This document shows positions 40,729 through 49,898 of a stretch of 64,000 bases of DNA, piece after piece (within the stretch, counting starts at the first letter, position 1; each line of letters opens with the position of its first letter). The DNA is from CAZZKF01 sp964654995 (GTDB lineage Bacteria; Pseudomonadota; Alphaproteobacteria; CAZZKF01), in NCBI GenBank assembly GCA_964654995.1, contig CAZZKF010000003.1, positions 1 to 64,000 of the forward strand, read 5' to 3'. The position numbers and the translations under genes are program-made. The notes below the pieces were generated by a model, which was given only the letters and a program-made list of their open reading frames with translations, searched no databases and had not been told where the DNA came from.

Positions 40729-41742
40729 ATGCCCAGCACATCCCCCTTTCCCGGCGCCTTTCCCGCCACCCGGATGCGCCGTCTGCGCGGCCACGCCTGG
40801 TCGCGCCGGCTGGTCGCCGAGGCCCGGCTGACCCCTGATGACCTGATCCTGCCGCTGTTCGTCATTGATGGCGAGGGCAAACGCGAGGCCGTGCCCTCGA
40901 TGCCCGGCGTCGAGCGTCTCAGCATCGATCTGGCGGTAGAGACGGCCGCCCGGGCCCGCGATCTCGGCATCCCGGCGATCGCCCTGTTCCCGCAGACCGA
41001 TCCGGCCCTGCGCAATCCCCGCGGCAGCGAGGCGCTCAACCCCGAAAACCTGGTGTGCCGGACGGTCCGCGCGATCAAGGCGCAGGTCGCGGACATCGGT
41101 ATCATCTGCGACGTGGCGCTCGACCCCTATACCGATCACGGCCACGACGGCCTGCTCGAGGGGGGCCGCATTGTCAACGATGAAACGGTGGCGGTTCTGG
41201 TCCAGCAAGCGCTGGTTCAAGTCGATGCCGGCTGCGACGTGGTCGCACCCTCCGACATGATGGACGGGCGCATCGGCGCCGTCCGCCGGGCGCTCGAAGA
41301 GGCCGGGCACACCGACGTTCTGATCGTCGCCTATGCCGCCAAATACGCCTCCGCCTTCTATGGCCCGTTCCGCGACGCGGTCGGCTCGGCCAAGGCCCTG
41401 GGCCAGGGCGACAAGCGCACCTACCAGATGGACCCGGCGAATACCGATGAGGCGCTGCGCGAGGTGGCGCTCGATCTCGCCGAAGGCGCGGATATGGTGA
41501 TGGTCAAGCCGGGGCTCGCCTATCTCGACATCGTCGCCCGCGTGCATGAGACCTTCCGCGTGCCGACGCTGGCCTATCAGGTGAGCGGCGAATACACCAT
41601 GCTGAAGGCGGCGTCCGAGAACGGCTGGCTGGATGGCGAGCGGGCCATGATGGAAAGCCTGATCGCCTTCAAGCGCGCCGGGGCCTGCGGCATTCTCACC
41701 TATTTCGCGCTTGAAGCCGCGCGCCTCCTGCGCACCGGCTGA
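40729..41742 (+). CDS. hemB: Delta-aminolevulinic acid dehydratase (porphobilinogen synthase)
   Basis: 337 residues from the ATG at 40729 (MPSTSPFPGAFPATRMRRLR). The two active-site lysines are K205 (AAKYASAFYGPFR) and K260 (VMVKPGLAYLD). The metal site reads DVALDPYTDHGHDG (128-141), with Asp where zinc enzymes have Cys, so it is the zinc-independent, Mg-stimulated class seen in other alphaproteobacteria. It joins two aminolevulinates into porphobilinogen. The gene is 4.2 kb from hemA, divergent from icmF. Confidence 0.96.
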   Translation: MPSTSPFPGAFPATRMRRLRGHAWSRRLVAEARLTPDDLILPLFVIDGEGKREAVPSMPGVERLSIDLAVETAARARDLGIPAIALFPQTDPALRNPRGSEALNPENLVCRTVRAIKAQVADIGIICDVALDPYTDHGHDGLLEGGRIVNDETVAVLVQQALVQVDAGCDVVAPSDMMDGRIGAVRRALEEAGHTDVLIVAYAAKYASAFYGPFRDAVGSAKALGQGDKRTYQMDPANTDEALREVALDLAEGADMVMVKPGLAYLDIVARVHETFRVPTLAYQVSGEYTMLKAASENGWLDGERAMMESLIAFKRAGACGILTYFALEAARLLRTG

Positions 41743-41757
41743 GCAGGGAACGTCAAA

Positions 41758-42651
41758 CTAATCCTTCGCCGGCGGGCGCAGCCGGGCGATCAGGCTGGAG
41801 GTGTCCCAGCGCCCACCGCCCATTTCCTGCACCTCGGCGTAGAAGCGGTCGATCACCTCGGTGATCGGCAGCTCGATGCCGAGGCGCCGGGCCTCCTCGA
41901 AGCACATCGCCAGGTCCTTGCGCATCCAGTTGACGGCAAAGCCGAAATCGAAGCGGCCTTCGATCATGGTGCCGGCGCGGTTGTCCATCTGCCAGGACTG
42001 GGCCGCGCCTTTCGAGATCACGTCGATCACAGCCGGCATGTCGAGGCCGGCCTCGAGCCCGAAATGGATCGCCTCGGCCAGCCCCTCGATGATGCCGGCG
42101 ATGCAGATCTGATTGACCATCTTGGCGAGCTGGCCGGACCCCGCCGGACCCAGCAATCTGACCATACGGGCGTAAGCGCCGATCACCGGCTCGGCGCGCG
42201 CAAAGGCGGCTCTATCGCCGCCGACCATCACCGTAAGCACGCCATTCTCGGCCCCTGCCTGGCCGCCGGAGACCGGGGCGTCGAGGAAGGCGGCATCGCG
42301 TTCGGCCGCGGCCGCGGCCATCTCGCGGGCAAGCTCGGCCGAGGCAGTGGTGTGGTCGATGAACACTGCGCCCGATGCCAGCCCGGCGAGGATGCCGTCA
42401 TCGCCGTAGGCGATGGTGCGCACGTCGTCATCGGCGCCGACGCAGGAAAAGACGAAATCGGCGCTCTCGGCCGCCGCCCGTGGTGAGTCGGCCACGGCCA
42501 CGTCATGGCCGGCACCATATGTCTCGCGCCAGGCCTCGGCCCGGGTCCGCGTCCGGTTGAACACGGCGACCCGGTGCCCGGCGGCGGCCAGATGTCCGGC
42601 CATCGGAAAGCCCATTACGCCTAGCCCGATGAACGCCACGTTTGCTGCCAT
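41758..42651 (-). CDS. NAD(P)-dependent beta-hydroxyacid dehydrogenase (3-hydroxyisobutyrate dehydrogenase family)
   Basis: 297 residues. The dinucleotide fold is IGLGVMGFPMAGHL (8-21), the substrate loop is DAPVSGGQAGAENG (124-137) and the catalytic lysine is K177 in GSGQLAKMVNQ. Family members oxidise 3-hydroxyisobutyrate, tartronate semialdehyde, 6-phosphogluconate-like or imine substrates, and the sequence alone does not choose. Nearness to icmF makes a role in branched-chain acyl metabolism possible but unproven. It is convergent with hemB (15 bp apart). Confidence 0.85.
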   Translation of the reverse strand: MAANVAFIGLGVMGFPMAGHLAAAGHRVAVFNRTRTRAEAWRETYGAGHDVAVADSPRAAAESADFVFSCVGADDDVRTIAYGDDGILAGLASGAVFIDHTTASAELAREMAAAAAERDAAFLDAPVSGGQAGAENGVLTVMVGGDRAAFARAEPVIGAYARMVRLLGPAGSGQLAKMVNQICIAGIIEGLAEAIHFGLEAGLDMPAVIDVISKGAAQSWQMDNRAGTMIEGRFDFGFAVNWMRKDLAMCFEEARRLGIELPITEVIDRFYAEVQEMGGGRWDTSSLIARLRPPAKD

Positions 42652-42734
42652 TGTTATCTCCTCCGGCTGACCCCATAGGCTCCCTGATCTATGCTAAGAG
42701 ATGCCAGCTCGTCCAGCCGGGAGATCACGCCGCC

Positions 42735-43556
42735 ATGCAGGAAACGCCGGAAACAGAGACCCGGAAACGCACCCCTGTGCTCATCGCCCTGGTGGCCCAG
42801 GTTCTGGCCGGCATCGCCACCTTCGCCCTGTGGCAGCTCCTGCCCTGGGCCGAGCTGGCGCGCCCGGCGCCCGGCTGGTGGGTGATCGGCGACGGGGTGG
42901 CGGCCGCCGCCATCGGCGCCTATCTGGGCCTGCGGTGGTGGTGGGCGCCGCTCAACATCCTGATCCCGCCGGGCATCGCCGGCATGCTGATGCTGAGCCT
43001 CCCGCCGTCGGTCTACTTCGCCGCTTTCGTGGCGCTGGCGCTGGTCTTCTGGAACAGCTCGGGCGAGCGCGTGCCGCTCTATCTGACCAACACCCGCACG
43101 GCGGAGGCGCTGGCCCGATTGCTGCCCGAGACGCCGGGGGCCACCTTCATCGATCTCGGGTGCGGGCCGGGCGGCCTGTTGCGCCGTCTGGCGCGGCGGC
43201 GCCCGGACATGGAGTTTGTCGGCGTCGAGACGGCACCGCTGGTCTTCGCGCTCGCCTGGCTGGCCGGCCGCATCCGGAGATGCCCGAATGTGCACTTGCG
43301 GCGCGCCAGCCTGTGGGATGAAAACCTCGCCGATTACGACGTCGTCTATTGTTTCCTGTCGACCGAGCCGATGCCGCGGCTGCTCGCCAAGGCCCGCCGC
43401 GAGATGCGCCCGGGCACGCGGTTGATCAGCAATTCCTTTGGCGTCGATGGCGAAGACCCGGACCTTTCGATCGACATCGATGACTGGAAATCGACCCGGC
43501 TTCTGGTTTGGGAAATGGGCCGATCAAGCGCGTCTAAAGCGACCCGTAAAGGGTGA
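42735..43556 (+). CDS. Membrane-anchored class I SAM-dependent methyltransferase
   Basis: 273 residues from the ATG at 42735. The first ~115 residues hold three to four hydrophobic helices (ALVAQVLAGIATFALWQLL, WWVIGDGVAAAAIGAYLGL, LNILIPPGIAGMLMLSL and a fourth). Then comes a Rossmann methyltransferase domain with motif I FIDLGCGPGGLLRRLA (about 146-161) and YDVVYCFLSTEPM. The substrate is unknown; a membrane lipid, quinone or protein is likely given the anchor. The 3' end overlaps a convergent small membrane protein gene by 23 bp. Confidence 0.78.
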   Translation: MQETPETETRKRTPVLIALVAQVLAGIATFALWQLLPWAELARPAPGWWVIGDGVAAAAIGAYLGLRWWWAPLNILIPPGIAGMLMLSLPPSVYFAAFVALALVFWNSSGERVPLYLTNTRTAEALARLLPETPGATFIDLGCGPGGLLRRLARRRPDMEFVGVETAPLVFALAWLAGRIRRCPNVHLRRASLWDENLADYDVVYCFLSTEPMPRLLAKARREMRPGTRLISNSFGVDGEDPDLSIDIDDWKSTRLLVWEMGRSSASKATRKG

Positions 43557-43890
43557 ACAGCGCGTAGAACGCGCCGAGAAAGAAGGTGGCGCTGGAGATC
43601 GGCACGCAGATCAGGAACACCCACAGCATCGCCCCGCTGCCTTCGCGGAACTGGGCGAATCGACTGGCGATCAGTGCCGCGCCACCGGCCAGGGTGCCGA
43701 TCGCGAACACCACCATCGCCGCATACACCGCTTCCTGCATCACCAGATCGCCGATCTCCCAGAAGCGGGGAATGAGACTGAAACAGGCGGCCAGGGCGCC
43801 GGCATTGGCAATCGTGGGATAGAGGGCAAAGCGTACGCTTTCGCGCCCGCGAAGCCCGACGCCCGACATGTCATGATCGTCGCGGCTCAT
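43534..43890 (-). CDS. Small membrane protein, unknown function
   Basis: 118 residues from the ATG at 43890; an ATG at 43869 is possible. Three membrane helices are visible (about 27-45, 52-75, 88-113). The N-terminus has an acidic/His-rich head (MSRDDHDM). No family is recognised. It ends inside the 3' end of the convergent methyltransferase gene and shares its upstream region with motA. Confidence 0.55.
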   Translation of the reverse strand: MSRDDHDMSGVGLRGRESVRFALYPTIANAGALAACFSLIPRFWEIGDLVMQEAVYAAMVVFAIGTLAGGAALIASRFAQFREGSGAMLWVFLICVPISSATFFLGAFYALFTLYGSL

Positions 43891-43970
43891 GAAACAATTA
43901 TGCCCCAAGGGCGATCCTGGGCGCGACAAAAAAACGCCGGCAACCAAGGATGGCCCCGGCCGGGCCGGAC

Positions 43971-43987
43971 TAAACCGATATTTAACC
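43971..43987 (+). promoter_or_regulatory. CtrA-like box upstream of motA
   Basis: TAAA-ccgatat-TTAACC matches the CtrA consensus TTAA-N7-TTAAC except for one base in the first half. It is about 90 bp upstream of the motA ATG. CtrA controls motility genes in many alphaproteobacteria. Confidence 0.45.
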
Positions 43988-44077
43988 AAATCTTTCCATG
44001 ATCGGGCCGTACACGTAGGCGGGTGTTTCTGCAGCGTCACGCCGGCGCGCTCGCGTTATCGGACGGCAGTCACAAGC

Positions 44078-44935
44078 ATGTTCTTCATCATCGGTTTAGT
44101 CGTCGTTTTTGGCTCCGTGCTCGGCGGCTATCTGCCTCACGGAGACATTCGCGTTCTGATTCAGCCGTTTGAATGGCTGATCATTCTGGGAGCCGGCACC
44201 GGTGCCTTCATTATCGCCAACCCGAAACCGATTCTGGTCGGCGTGGGCAAGCATTTCGCCCGCGTGCTCAAGGGACCGCCGCACAACAAGGAAACCTATC
44301 TCGAGCTGCTCACCCTGCTCTACTCGATCTTCAAGCTGATCAAGTCGAAGGGCATGCTGGCGATTGAGCCGCACATCGAAAACCCGCACGAAAGCAGCCT
44401 GTTTTCCAATTTTCCGAATTTTCTGAAAAACCACCATGCGGTCGAATTCGTCTGTGATTACCTGCGCATCATGACCATGGGCTCGGAAGACCCCCATGTG
44501 CTTGAAGACCTGATGGACCAGGAGCTCGAGACTCACCACAGCGAGGCCCATGCAATCGCCGGCGCGATCACCAACATGGGCGATGCGCTCCCGGCCTTCG
44601 GTATCGTCGCCGCGGTGCTCGGCGTCATCGTCACCATGGCCAGCATCGCCGAGCCGCCGGAAATTCTCGGCGGGTTGATCGGTGCCGCCCTGGTTGGCAC
44701 CTTTTTCGGCATTCTCATGTCCTATGGTCTGGTCTCGCCGGTCGGCAAATATCTGGAAAACTATGCGGCGGCCGACGGCAAATACTACGAATGCATCAAG
44801 GCTGGCCTGCTCGCCCATCTGCAGGGCGCGGCCCCGGTGGTGTCGATCGAATTCGCGCGCAAGACCCTGTATGCACACGAACGCCCGTCGTTCTTCGAAC
44901 TCGAGGAGGCGATTGAAAACGCGCCCACCGCCTGA
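44078..44935 (+). CDS. motA: Flagellar motor stator protein MotA
   Basis: 285 residues from the ATG at 44078 (MFFIIGLVVVFGSVLGGYLPHG). Four membrane helices are present, two at the N-terminus (to about 50) and two at 170-230, separated by a large cytoplasmic domain. Helix 3 begins MGDALPAFGIVAAVLGVI with the conserved Pro, and GALVGTFFGILMSYGLVSP-like helix 4 carries the second. With MotB it forms the proton-driven stator. motB follows after 23 bp. Confidence 0.96.
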   Translation: MFFIIGLVVVFGSVLGGYLPHGDIRVLIQPFEWLIILGAGTGAFIIANPKPILVGVGKHFARVLKGPPHNKETYLELLTLLYSIFKLIKSKGMLAIEPHIENPHESSLFSNFPNFLKNHHAVEFVCDYLRIMTMGSEDPHVLEDLMDQELETHHSEAHAIAGAITNMGDALPAFGIVAAVLGVIVTMASIAEPPEILGGLIGAALVGTFFGILMSYGLVSPVGKYLENYAAADGKYYECIKAGLLAHLQGAAPVVSIEFARKTLYAHERPSFFELEEAIENAPTA

Positions 44936-44958
44936 GGCGCGCCAACCGGGCCCCAATC

Positions 44959-45852
44959 ATGAACAAAGACGAACGTCCGATCATCATCAAGAAGGTGAAA
45001 AAAAGCAGCGAAGGCCACCATGGTGGCGCCTGGAAAATCGCCTATGCCGATTTCGTGACCGCGATGATGGCGTTCTTTCTGCTCTTGTGGCTGGTCAGTG
45101 CCACCACCGAAGAACAGCGCCTCGGCATCGCCGACTATTTTGCCCCGACGGTGGCCAGCGAAAGCCTGAGCGGCGCGGGTGCGGTGCTGAGCGGTCGCTC
45201 GGTCTCGGAGGACGGCGCCCAGTCGTCGGGTTCGGTGATGGTCAGCATACCGAACACGCCGCCACAGATGACCAAGCCCGATAAGAGCACCGGCGAGGCC
45301 AAAACCAAGTCCGCGGAATCCGAGATGGCCGACAAGCTGGTCGCCGAACAGGAACAGGCCCTGTTCCTCGAGGCCGAACAGGAACTGCGGGATGCCTTTG
45401 CCAGCCGCCCCGATCTCAAGGATCTGGCCGACCACATCGTCATCGATCAGACCCCCGAGGGCCTGCGGATCCAGATCGTCGACCGCGAGGGCCAGTCGAG
45501 TTTCCGCGTCGGCAGTGCCGAGCTGACGCCTGCCGGACGGCGGCTGATCAAGGCGGTGGCCCGCGTCATCGGCCGTCTGCCCAACCGCATCTCGGTGTTC
45601 GGCCATACCGACGCCAATCCGTTTCGCGGCGCCAATGGCGAATCGAACTGGGAACTGAGTGCCGAGCGTGCCAATGCCAGCCGCCGGGTGCTGCTGGCCA
45701 ATGGCCTGTCGGAGGACCGCATCTTTCAGGTCACCGGCAAGGCGGCGACCGAGCCGCTGCTGCCTGACAATCCCTATCGCCCGGCCAATCGCCGCATCAC
45801 CATTCTGCTGATGCGCGAAGCCCCGGTGCTGCCGCCCGACGCCGACGAATAG
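44959..45852 (+). CDS. motB: Flagellar motor protein MotB
   Basis: 297 residues. A basic cytoplasmic head precedes the single helix WKIAYADFVTAMMAFFLLLWL, in which D31 is the proton-binding aspartate. A linker with Ser/Thr-rich sequence leads to an OmpA-like peptidoglycan-binding domain at about 160-285 (ISVFGHTDANPF, SAERANASRRVLLANGL, PANRRITILL). It anchors the stator to the cell wall. The operon is motA-motB only; no other flagellar gene is in the window. Confidence 0.96.
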   Translation: MNKDERPIIIKKVKKSSEGHHGGAWKIAYADFVTAMMAFFLLLWLVSATTEEQRLGIADYFAPTVASESLSGAGAVLSGRSVSEDGAQSSGSVMVSIPNTPPQMTKPDKSTGEAKTKSAESEMADKLVAEQEQALFLEAEQELRDAFASRPDLKDLADHIVIDQTPEGLRIQIVDREGQSSFRVGSAELTPAGRRLIKAVARVIGRLPNRISVFGHTDANPFRGANGESNWELSAERANASRRVLLANGLSEDRIFQVTGKAATEPLLPDNPYRPANRRITILLMREAPVLPPDADE

Positions 45853-46024
45853 AGGGCCGCACAGGCTTTCGCCGGCCCCGCCCCCGGCCCCGGGGCATCG
45901 TTGACACCCCCAGCCCCTTCCAGTACCGGTTAGTGACGGGACCGCCGAGGCAGTTTGCCGGCCGCGGCAGTTCCGGCATACGCAGGGCACGGCAGACAGG
46001 GACTTTCGGGGGCGAGCGGCAGCT

Positions 46025-47872
46025 ATGACGGCAATCGATCCGACCCTGCAGATGTGGGCGGCCTTCGCCATCATCCTCGGTGGCATCGTCGCCTACATGA
46101 TGGAGCGCGTGACCCTGGAACTCACGTCTCTGGGGGTTCTCGCCTGCCTGTTGCTGTTTTTCTATTTCGTGCCCGTCCTCGGGCCCGACGGACAGAACCT
46201 CCTGGGCGCGCGGCGCCTGCTCGCCGGCTTTGCCGATCCGGCGCTGGTGGCCATCATGTCCCTGCTGGTCGTCGGCCAGGGGCTGGTGCATACCGGGGCG
46301 CTGGATTATCCGGCCCGCCAACTGGTGCGGCTGGGAGGGCGCTGGCCACCCCTGACCCTGGGGCTGACCCTGCTCACTGTGCTGCTGATCAGCGCCGTGC
46401 TCAACAACACCCCCGTGGTCGTCATTTTCATCCCGATCATGAGCGCACTCGCCGAACGCCTGGGGTGGTCGGTCAGTGCGGTGATGATGCCGCTCAGCAT
46501 GGCGGCGATCCTCGGCGGCATGACGACACTGATCGGGTCGAGCACCAACCTCCTGGTCTCGGGCGCGCTCGAAGGCCTGGACCACCCGGGTCTGGGCTTT
46601 TTCGACTTCACCCTGCCCGGCCTGGTACTGGCCACCGTCGGCTTCATCTACGTCCTGGTCATCGCGCCGCGCCTGGTCAGGGACCGGGCGACTTTGGCCG
46701 GCCGGCTGGTCGGCTCCGGGGGCAAGCAGTTCATCGCCCAGATCGAGGTCACGCCGGACAGCGCACTGGCCGGGGAAAAGGCTGTGGCCGGCATGTTCCC
46801 GAGCCTGCCGGACATGACCGTACGCCTCATCCAGCGCGATGAAGAGGCGATCCTGCCGCCCTTCGATGGCGTCACCTTGCAGCCCGGCGACGCAGTCATC
46901 GTCGCCGCCACCCGCAGCGCCCTGACCGAGGTTTTGTCGCGCAGCCCGAAATTGTTGCAGGGCGTGCTGGAAGAGGCGACCAGCGAAGAGGGCGGTTCGC
47001 TGGCCACCCCGGCCGGCGACCGCATCCTCGCCGAAGTGGTGGTGGCGCCGGCTTCGCGGATGGACGGGCGCACGCTCACCCAGATCGGCTTTCGCCATCA
47101 GACCGGCTGCATCGTGCTCGGCATCCAGCGCCGCTCCCGCATGATCCGCACCCGCATGAACGAGATCCGCCTGCAGGCCGGCGACGTGCTGCTGGTGATC
47201 GGCAAGCGCTCCGACGTGCTCGGCCTGCGCGCCAATCCCGACGTCCTGCTGCTGGAATGGTCGGCCAGCGAGCTGCCGACCCGCGGGCACGTCGGCCGGG
47301 CGGCCCTGGTATTCGCCGCGGTCGTCGGCTTTGCGGCGCTTGAAATCGTGCCGATCGCGATCACCGCGCTGGCCGGTGCCGCCCTGATGATCGCCACCGG
47401 CTGCCTGAACGTGCGCCAGGCCGCCCGCGCGATCGACCGGCGCATCGTGCTGATCATCGCCGCGGCGCTGGCCATGGGGGCGGCGCTCGAGGCCACCGGC
47501 GGCGCCGCCTATCTGGCGCATACCCTGATCACCGCCTTTGCCGGCACCAGCACGCCGATCATCCTGTCGGTGTTTTTCGCCCTGGTTGCGGCGCTCACCA
47601 ACGTGCTCAGCAACAATGCCACCGCCGTCCTGTTCACGCCGATCGCCGTCAACCTTGCCGGCGAACTGGGTGCCGATCCGATGGTCTTCGTCTTTGCCGT
47701 GATCTTTGCCGCCAACTGTTCGTTCGCAACGCCGATGGGCTACCAGACCAATCTGCTGGTGATGGGCCCCGGCCACTACAAATTCAGCGACTTCCTGCGC
47801 GCCGGCACGCCGCTGATCGTTCTCATCTGGCTGACTTTCTCGCTGTTCGCGCCGTGGTATTATAATCTTTGA
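46025..47872 (+). CDS. SLC13/DASS-family anion permease with two RCK_C domains
   Basis: 615 residues. Two membrane halves (about 10-225 and 425-610) carry the transporter repeats: SAVLNNTPVVVIFIPI and GSSTNLLVSG in the first, LSNNATAVLFTPI and PMGYQTNLLV in the second. Between them lie two TrkA-C (RCK_C) domains of about 80 residues each (GVTLQPGDAVIVAA, IRLQAGDVLLVIG). Relatives take up sulfate, dicarboxylates or related anions with Na+ or H+. The RCK_C pair probably regulates by ligand. The substrate is not decidable. A TTGACA at 45901 could be part of its promoter. Confidence 0.85.
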   Translation: MTAIDPTLQMWAAFAIILGGIVAYMMERVTLELTSLGVLACLLLFFYFVPVLGPDGQNLLGARRLLAGFADPALVAIMSLLVVGQGLVHTGALDYPARQLVRLGGRWPPLTLGLTLLTVLLISAVLNNTPVVVIFIPIMSALAERLGWSVSAVMMPLSMAAILGGMTTLIGSSTNLLVSGALEGLDHPGLGFFDFTLPGLVLATVGFIYVLVIAPRLVRDRATLAGRLVGSGGKQFIAQIEVTPDSALAGEKAVAGMFPSLPDMTVRLIQRDEEAILPPFDGVTLQPGDAVIVAATRSALTEVLSRSPKLLQGVLEEATSEEGGSLATPAGDRILAEVVVAPASRMDGRTLTQIGFRHQTGCIVLGIQRRSRMIRTRMNEIRLQAGDVLLVIGKRSDVLGLRANPDVLLLEWSASELPTRGHVGRAALVFAAVVGFAALEIVPIAITALAGAALMIATGCLNVRQAARAIDRRIVLIIAAALAMGAALEATGGAAYLAHTLITAFAGTSTPIILSVFFALVAALTNVLSNNATAVLFTPIAVNLAGELGADPMVFVFAVIFAANCSFATPMGYQTNLLVMGPGHYKFSDFLRAGTPLIVLIWLTFSLFAPWYYNL

Positions 47873-47919
47873 TAAACGAGTCGCGAGGCGAACGACGATA
47901 TGCAGAGCGAGGCGTTGAG

Positions 47920-48663
47920 GTGACCGACCAGTCGATTGGCCTGCCGAATTTTTCACTGACCGTACCGGCGCCGTGCCCCTATCTGCCGGACCGGCGCGAG
48001 CGCAAGATATTCACCCAGTTGATCGGCGAGAACGCGCAAAGCCTTAACGATGCGCTGACCCAGGTCGGATTCCGGCGCAGCCAGAACGTCGTTTACAAGC
48101 CGGCCTGCGACGGCTGCGATGCCTGCGTTTCGGTGCGCATTCCGGTCGATGGGTTCCGCCCGGTGCGCTGGATGCGCCGGATCCTGCGCACCAACGCCGA
48201 CCTCGATGTCCGGGCCAGCGGGCTGGCCAGCACCGACGAGCAGTTTCATCTGCTGCGCCGCTATCTCAAGAGCCGCCACCCGGACGGCGGCATGGCCGAG
48301 ATGGACCTTTACGACTTCATGGAGATGGTCGAGGCGAGCCCGGTCGATACCTTCATCGTCGAATACCGCATGCCGAGCACCGGTGAGCAGCCCCGCTACG
48401 GCGATCTGGTCGGAGCGTGCCTCACCGACATGATGAGCGACGGCCTGTCCATGGTCTACAGCTTCTACGATCCCGACCAGGACAGGCGCAGCCTGGGCAG
48501 CTACATCATCCTTTCGCATGTCGAACTGGCCCGGCGCCTGCGGCTGCCTTACGTCTATCTCGGCTACTGGATCGCCGGCTGCCGCAAGATGGACTACAAG
48601 GCCCGCTTCCGGCCCCTCGAGATGCTCACCGACGACGGCTGGGAGCCGTTTCCCGAACGCTGA
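47920..48663 (+). CDS. bpt: Aspartate/glutamate leucyltransferase (Bpt)
   Basis: 247 residues from the GTG at 47920, with GCGAGGCGTTGA before it; a TTG at 47869 adds residues not typical of the family. The ATE N-terminal domain has the CPYL (38 region), CDGCDACVSVRIPV cysteine cluster, and the C-terminal domain has SMVYSFYDPD, SLGSYIIL, and YLGYWIAGCRKMDYKARFRP. Bpt transfers leucine to proteins with N-terminal Asp or Glu so that ClpS-ClpAP degrades them (N-end rule). Its own operon position, 47 bp after the permease gene, is probably incidental. Confidence 0.94.
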   Translation: MTDQSIGLPNFSLTVPAPCPYLPDRRERKIFTQLIGENAQSLNDALTQVGFRRSQNVVYKPACDGCDACVSVRIPVDGFRPVRWMRRILRTNADLDVRASGLASTDEQFHLLRRYLKSRHPDGGMAEMDLYDFMEMVEASPVDTFIVEYRMPSTGEQPRYGDLVGACLTDMMSDGLSMVYSFYDPDQDRRSLGSYIILSHVELARRLRLPYVYLGYWIAGCRKMDYKARFRPLEMLTDDGWEPFPER

Positions 48664-48685
48664 TCTGGCCGTGATCCGATCAACT

Positions 48686-48703
48686 CGGTGGCAACCGCCA
48701 CCG
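48686..48703 (+). terminator. Hairpin after bpt
   Basis: CGGTGGC-aacc-GCCACCG, a perfect 7-bp stem with a 4-base loop, 22 bases after the bpt stop. A loosely T-rich stretch follows. It sits just before the promoter of the TRAP operon. Confidence 0.4.
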
Positions 48704-48708
48704 GTCGG

Positions 48709-48736
48709 TTGCGTTTGTTCCCCCGGTTCCTATACT
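48709..48736 (+). promoter_or_regulatory. Sigma-70-type promoter for the TRAP transporter operon
   Basis: TTGCGT (48709-48714), a 16-base spacer and TATACT (48731-48736) lie 47 bp before the start of the binding-protein gene. Confidence 0.6.
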
Positions 48737-48782
48737 TGCGGCGGGCGAAGTCCCGGATCGCACTTCTGTGGGGGAGCCGTTG

Positions 48783-49868
48783 ATGTCGATCAAGCGCCGC
48801 ACTTTTCTCAAACGGGCCGCGGCCGGAACCGTGGCCGGGGCGACGCTCAGCGCCCCGGCAATCGCCGCCGGACGGCGCCGTCTCAAGATGGTCACCACCT
48901 GGCCGAAGAACTTTCCCGGCGTCGGCACCGGCGCCGAGCGCCTCGCCCGGCGGATCACCGAGGCCAGCGACGGCCAGCTCACCGTGCGGGTGCTGGCCGC
49001 CGGCGAACTGGTCCCCGCTTTCAGCTCGTTCGATGCGGTGTCCAGCGGCACCGCCGAGATGTATCACGGCGCCGATTACTACTGGCAGGGCAAGTCCAAG
49101 GCCTTCAACTTCTATTCCGCCGTCCCCTTCGGCATGACCGGGCCGGAACTGGCCGCCTGGATCCGGGTCGGCGGCGGTCAGGAGCTGTGGGACGAACTGT
49201 GCGCGCCGTTCGGCATCAAGCCGTTCTTCGCCGGCGGCACCGGGGCCCAGATGGGCGGCTGGTTCAAGAAGGAAATCAATTCGCTGGAGGACTTCAAGGG
49301 CCTCAAGATCCGCATGCCGGGATTGGGCGGCGAGGTTCTGCGGCGCCTTGGCGCGGCCGCCGTCACTCTGCCGGCCGGCGAGATTTTCCCGGCCCTGCAG
49401 TCGGGTGCGATCGACGCCACCGAATGGATCGGACCGTGGAACGATCTTGCCTTCGGCTTCTACAAGATCGTCAAATACTACTACTACCCGGGCTTTCACG
49501 AACCCGGCACCGGTCTGGGGGTGGGCATCAACATGGAGGTCTGGGAGAGCTTCACCAAAAGCCAGAAGGCGATCATCCGCGACGCCATGGCCGCCGAGCA
49601 GAGCGTCATGGTCGCCGAATTCGACGGCCGCAACGCCCAGGCGCTCGAGGTCCTGCTGCGCGATCACGGCGTCAAGCTGCGCCGCTTTTCGGACGACATC
49701 CTGCGCGCCATCCGCAAGGTCTCGGCCGAAGTCGTCGCCAAGGCCGCCGAGAGCGATGCCATGTCGAAAAAGGTCTATGACAGCTACACGGCGTTCCAGA
49801 AAAGCATCATGGGCTGGAGTGATGTCACGGCGCATGCCTACGAGAACGCCCGGCGTCTGCCCGATTGA
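48783..49868 (+). CDS. TRAP transporter substrate-binding protein, TAT-exported (TakP/FcbT1-like)
   Basis: 361 residues from the ATG at 48783 with GGGGGAGCC before it. The N-terminus is a twin-arginine signal, MSIKRRTFLKRAAAG, cleaved near AIAAG. The mature part matches the TakP/FcbT1 subgroup (COG4663): GWFKKEINSLEDFKGLKIRMPGLGGEVL around residues 157-184, ATEWIGPWNDLAFGFYKIVKYYYYPGFHEPG around 218-248. Members bind 2-oxo acids, lactate-calcium or aromatic acids; the ligand cannot be read from sequence. TAT export is common for this subgroup. First gene of the TRAP operon. Confidence 0.92.
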   Translation: MSIKRRTFLKRAAAGTVAGATLSAPAIAAGRRRLKMVTTWPKNFPGVGTGAERLARRITEASDGQLTVRVLAAGELVPAFSSFDAVSSGTAEMYHGADYYWQGKSKAFNFYSAVPFGMTGPELAAWIRVGGGQELWDELCAPFGIKPFFAGGTGAQMGGWFKKEINSLEDFKGLKIRMPGLGGEVLRRLGAAAVTLPAGEIFPALQSGAIDATEWIGPWNDLAFGFYKIVKYYYYPGFHEPGTGLGVGINMEVWESFTKSQKAIIRDAMAAEQSVMVAEFDGRNAQALEVLLRDHGVKLRRFSDDILRAIRKVSAEVVAKAAESDAMSKKVYDSYTAFQKSIMGWSDVTAHAYENARRLPD

Positions 49869-49898
49869 CGGCCCACACGTCGAGGGAAGCTTCATCCG

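Noticed and set aside
45901..45929. TTGACA with TACCGG 17 bases later upstream of the SLC13/RCK gene
   Set aside because: The -35 is perfect but the -10 matches only two of six bases, so it was kept as a remark in the gene entry only.
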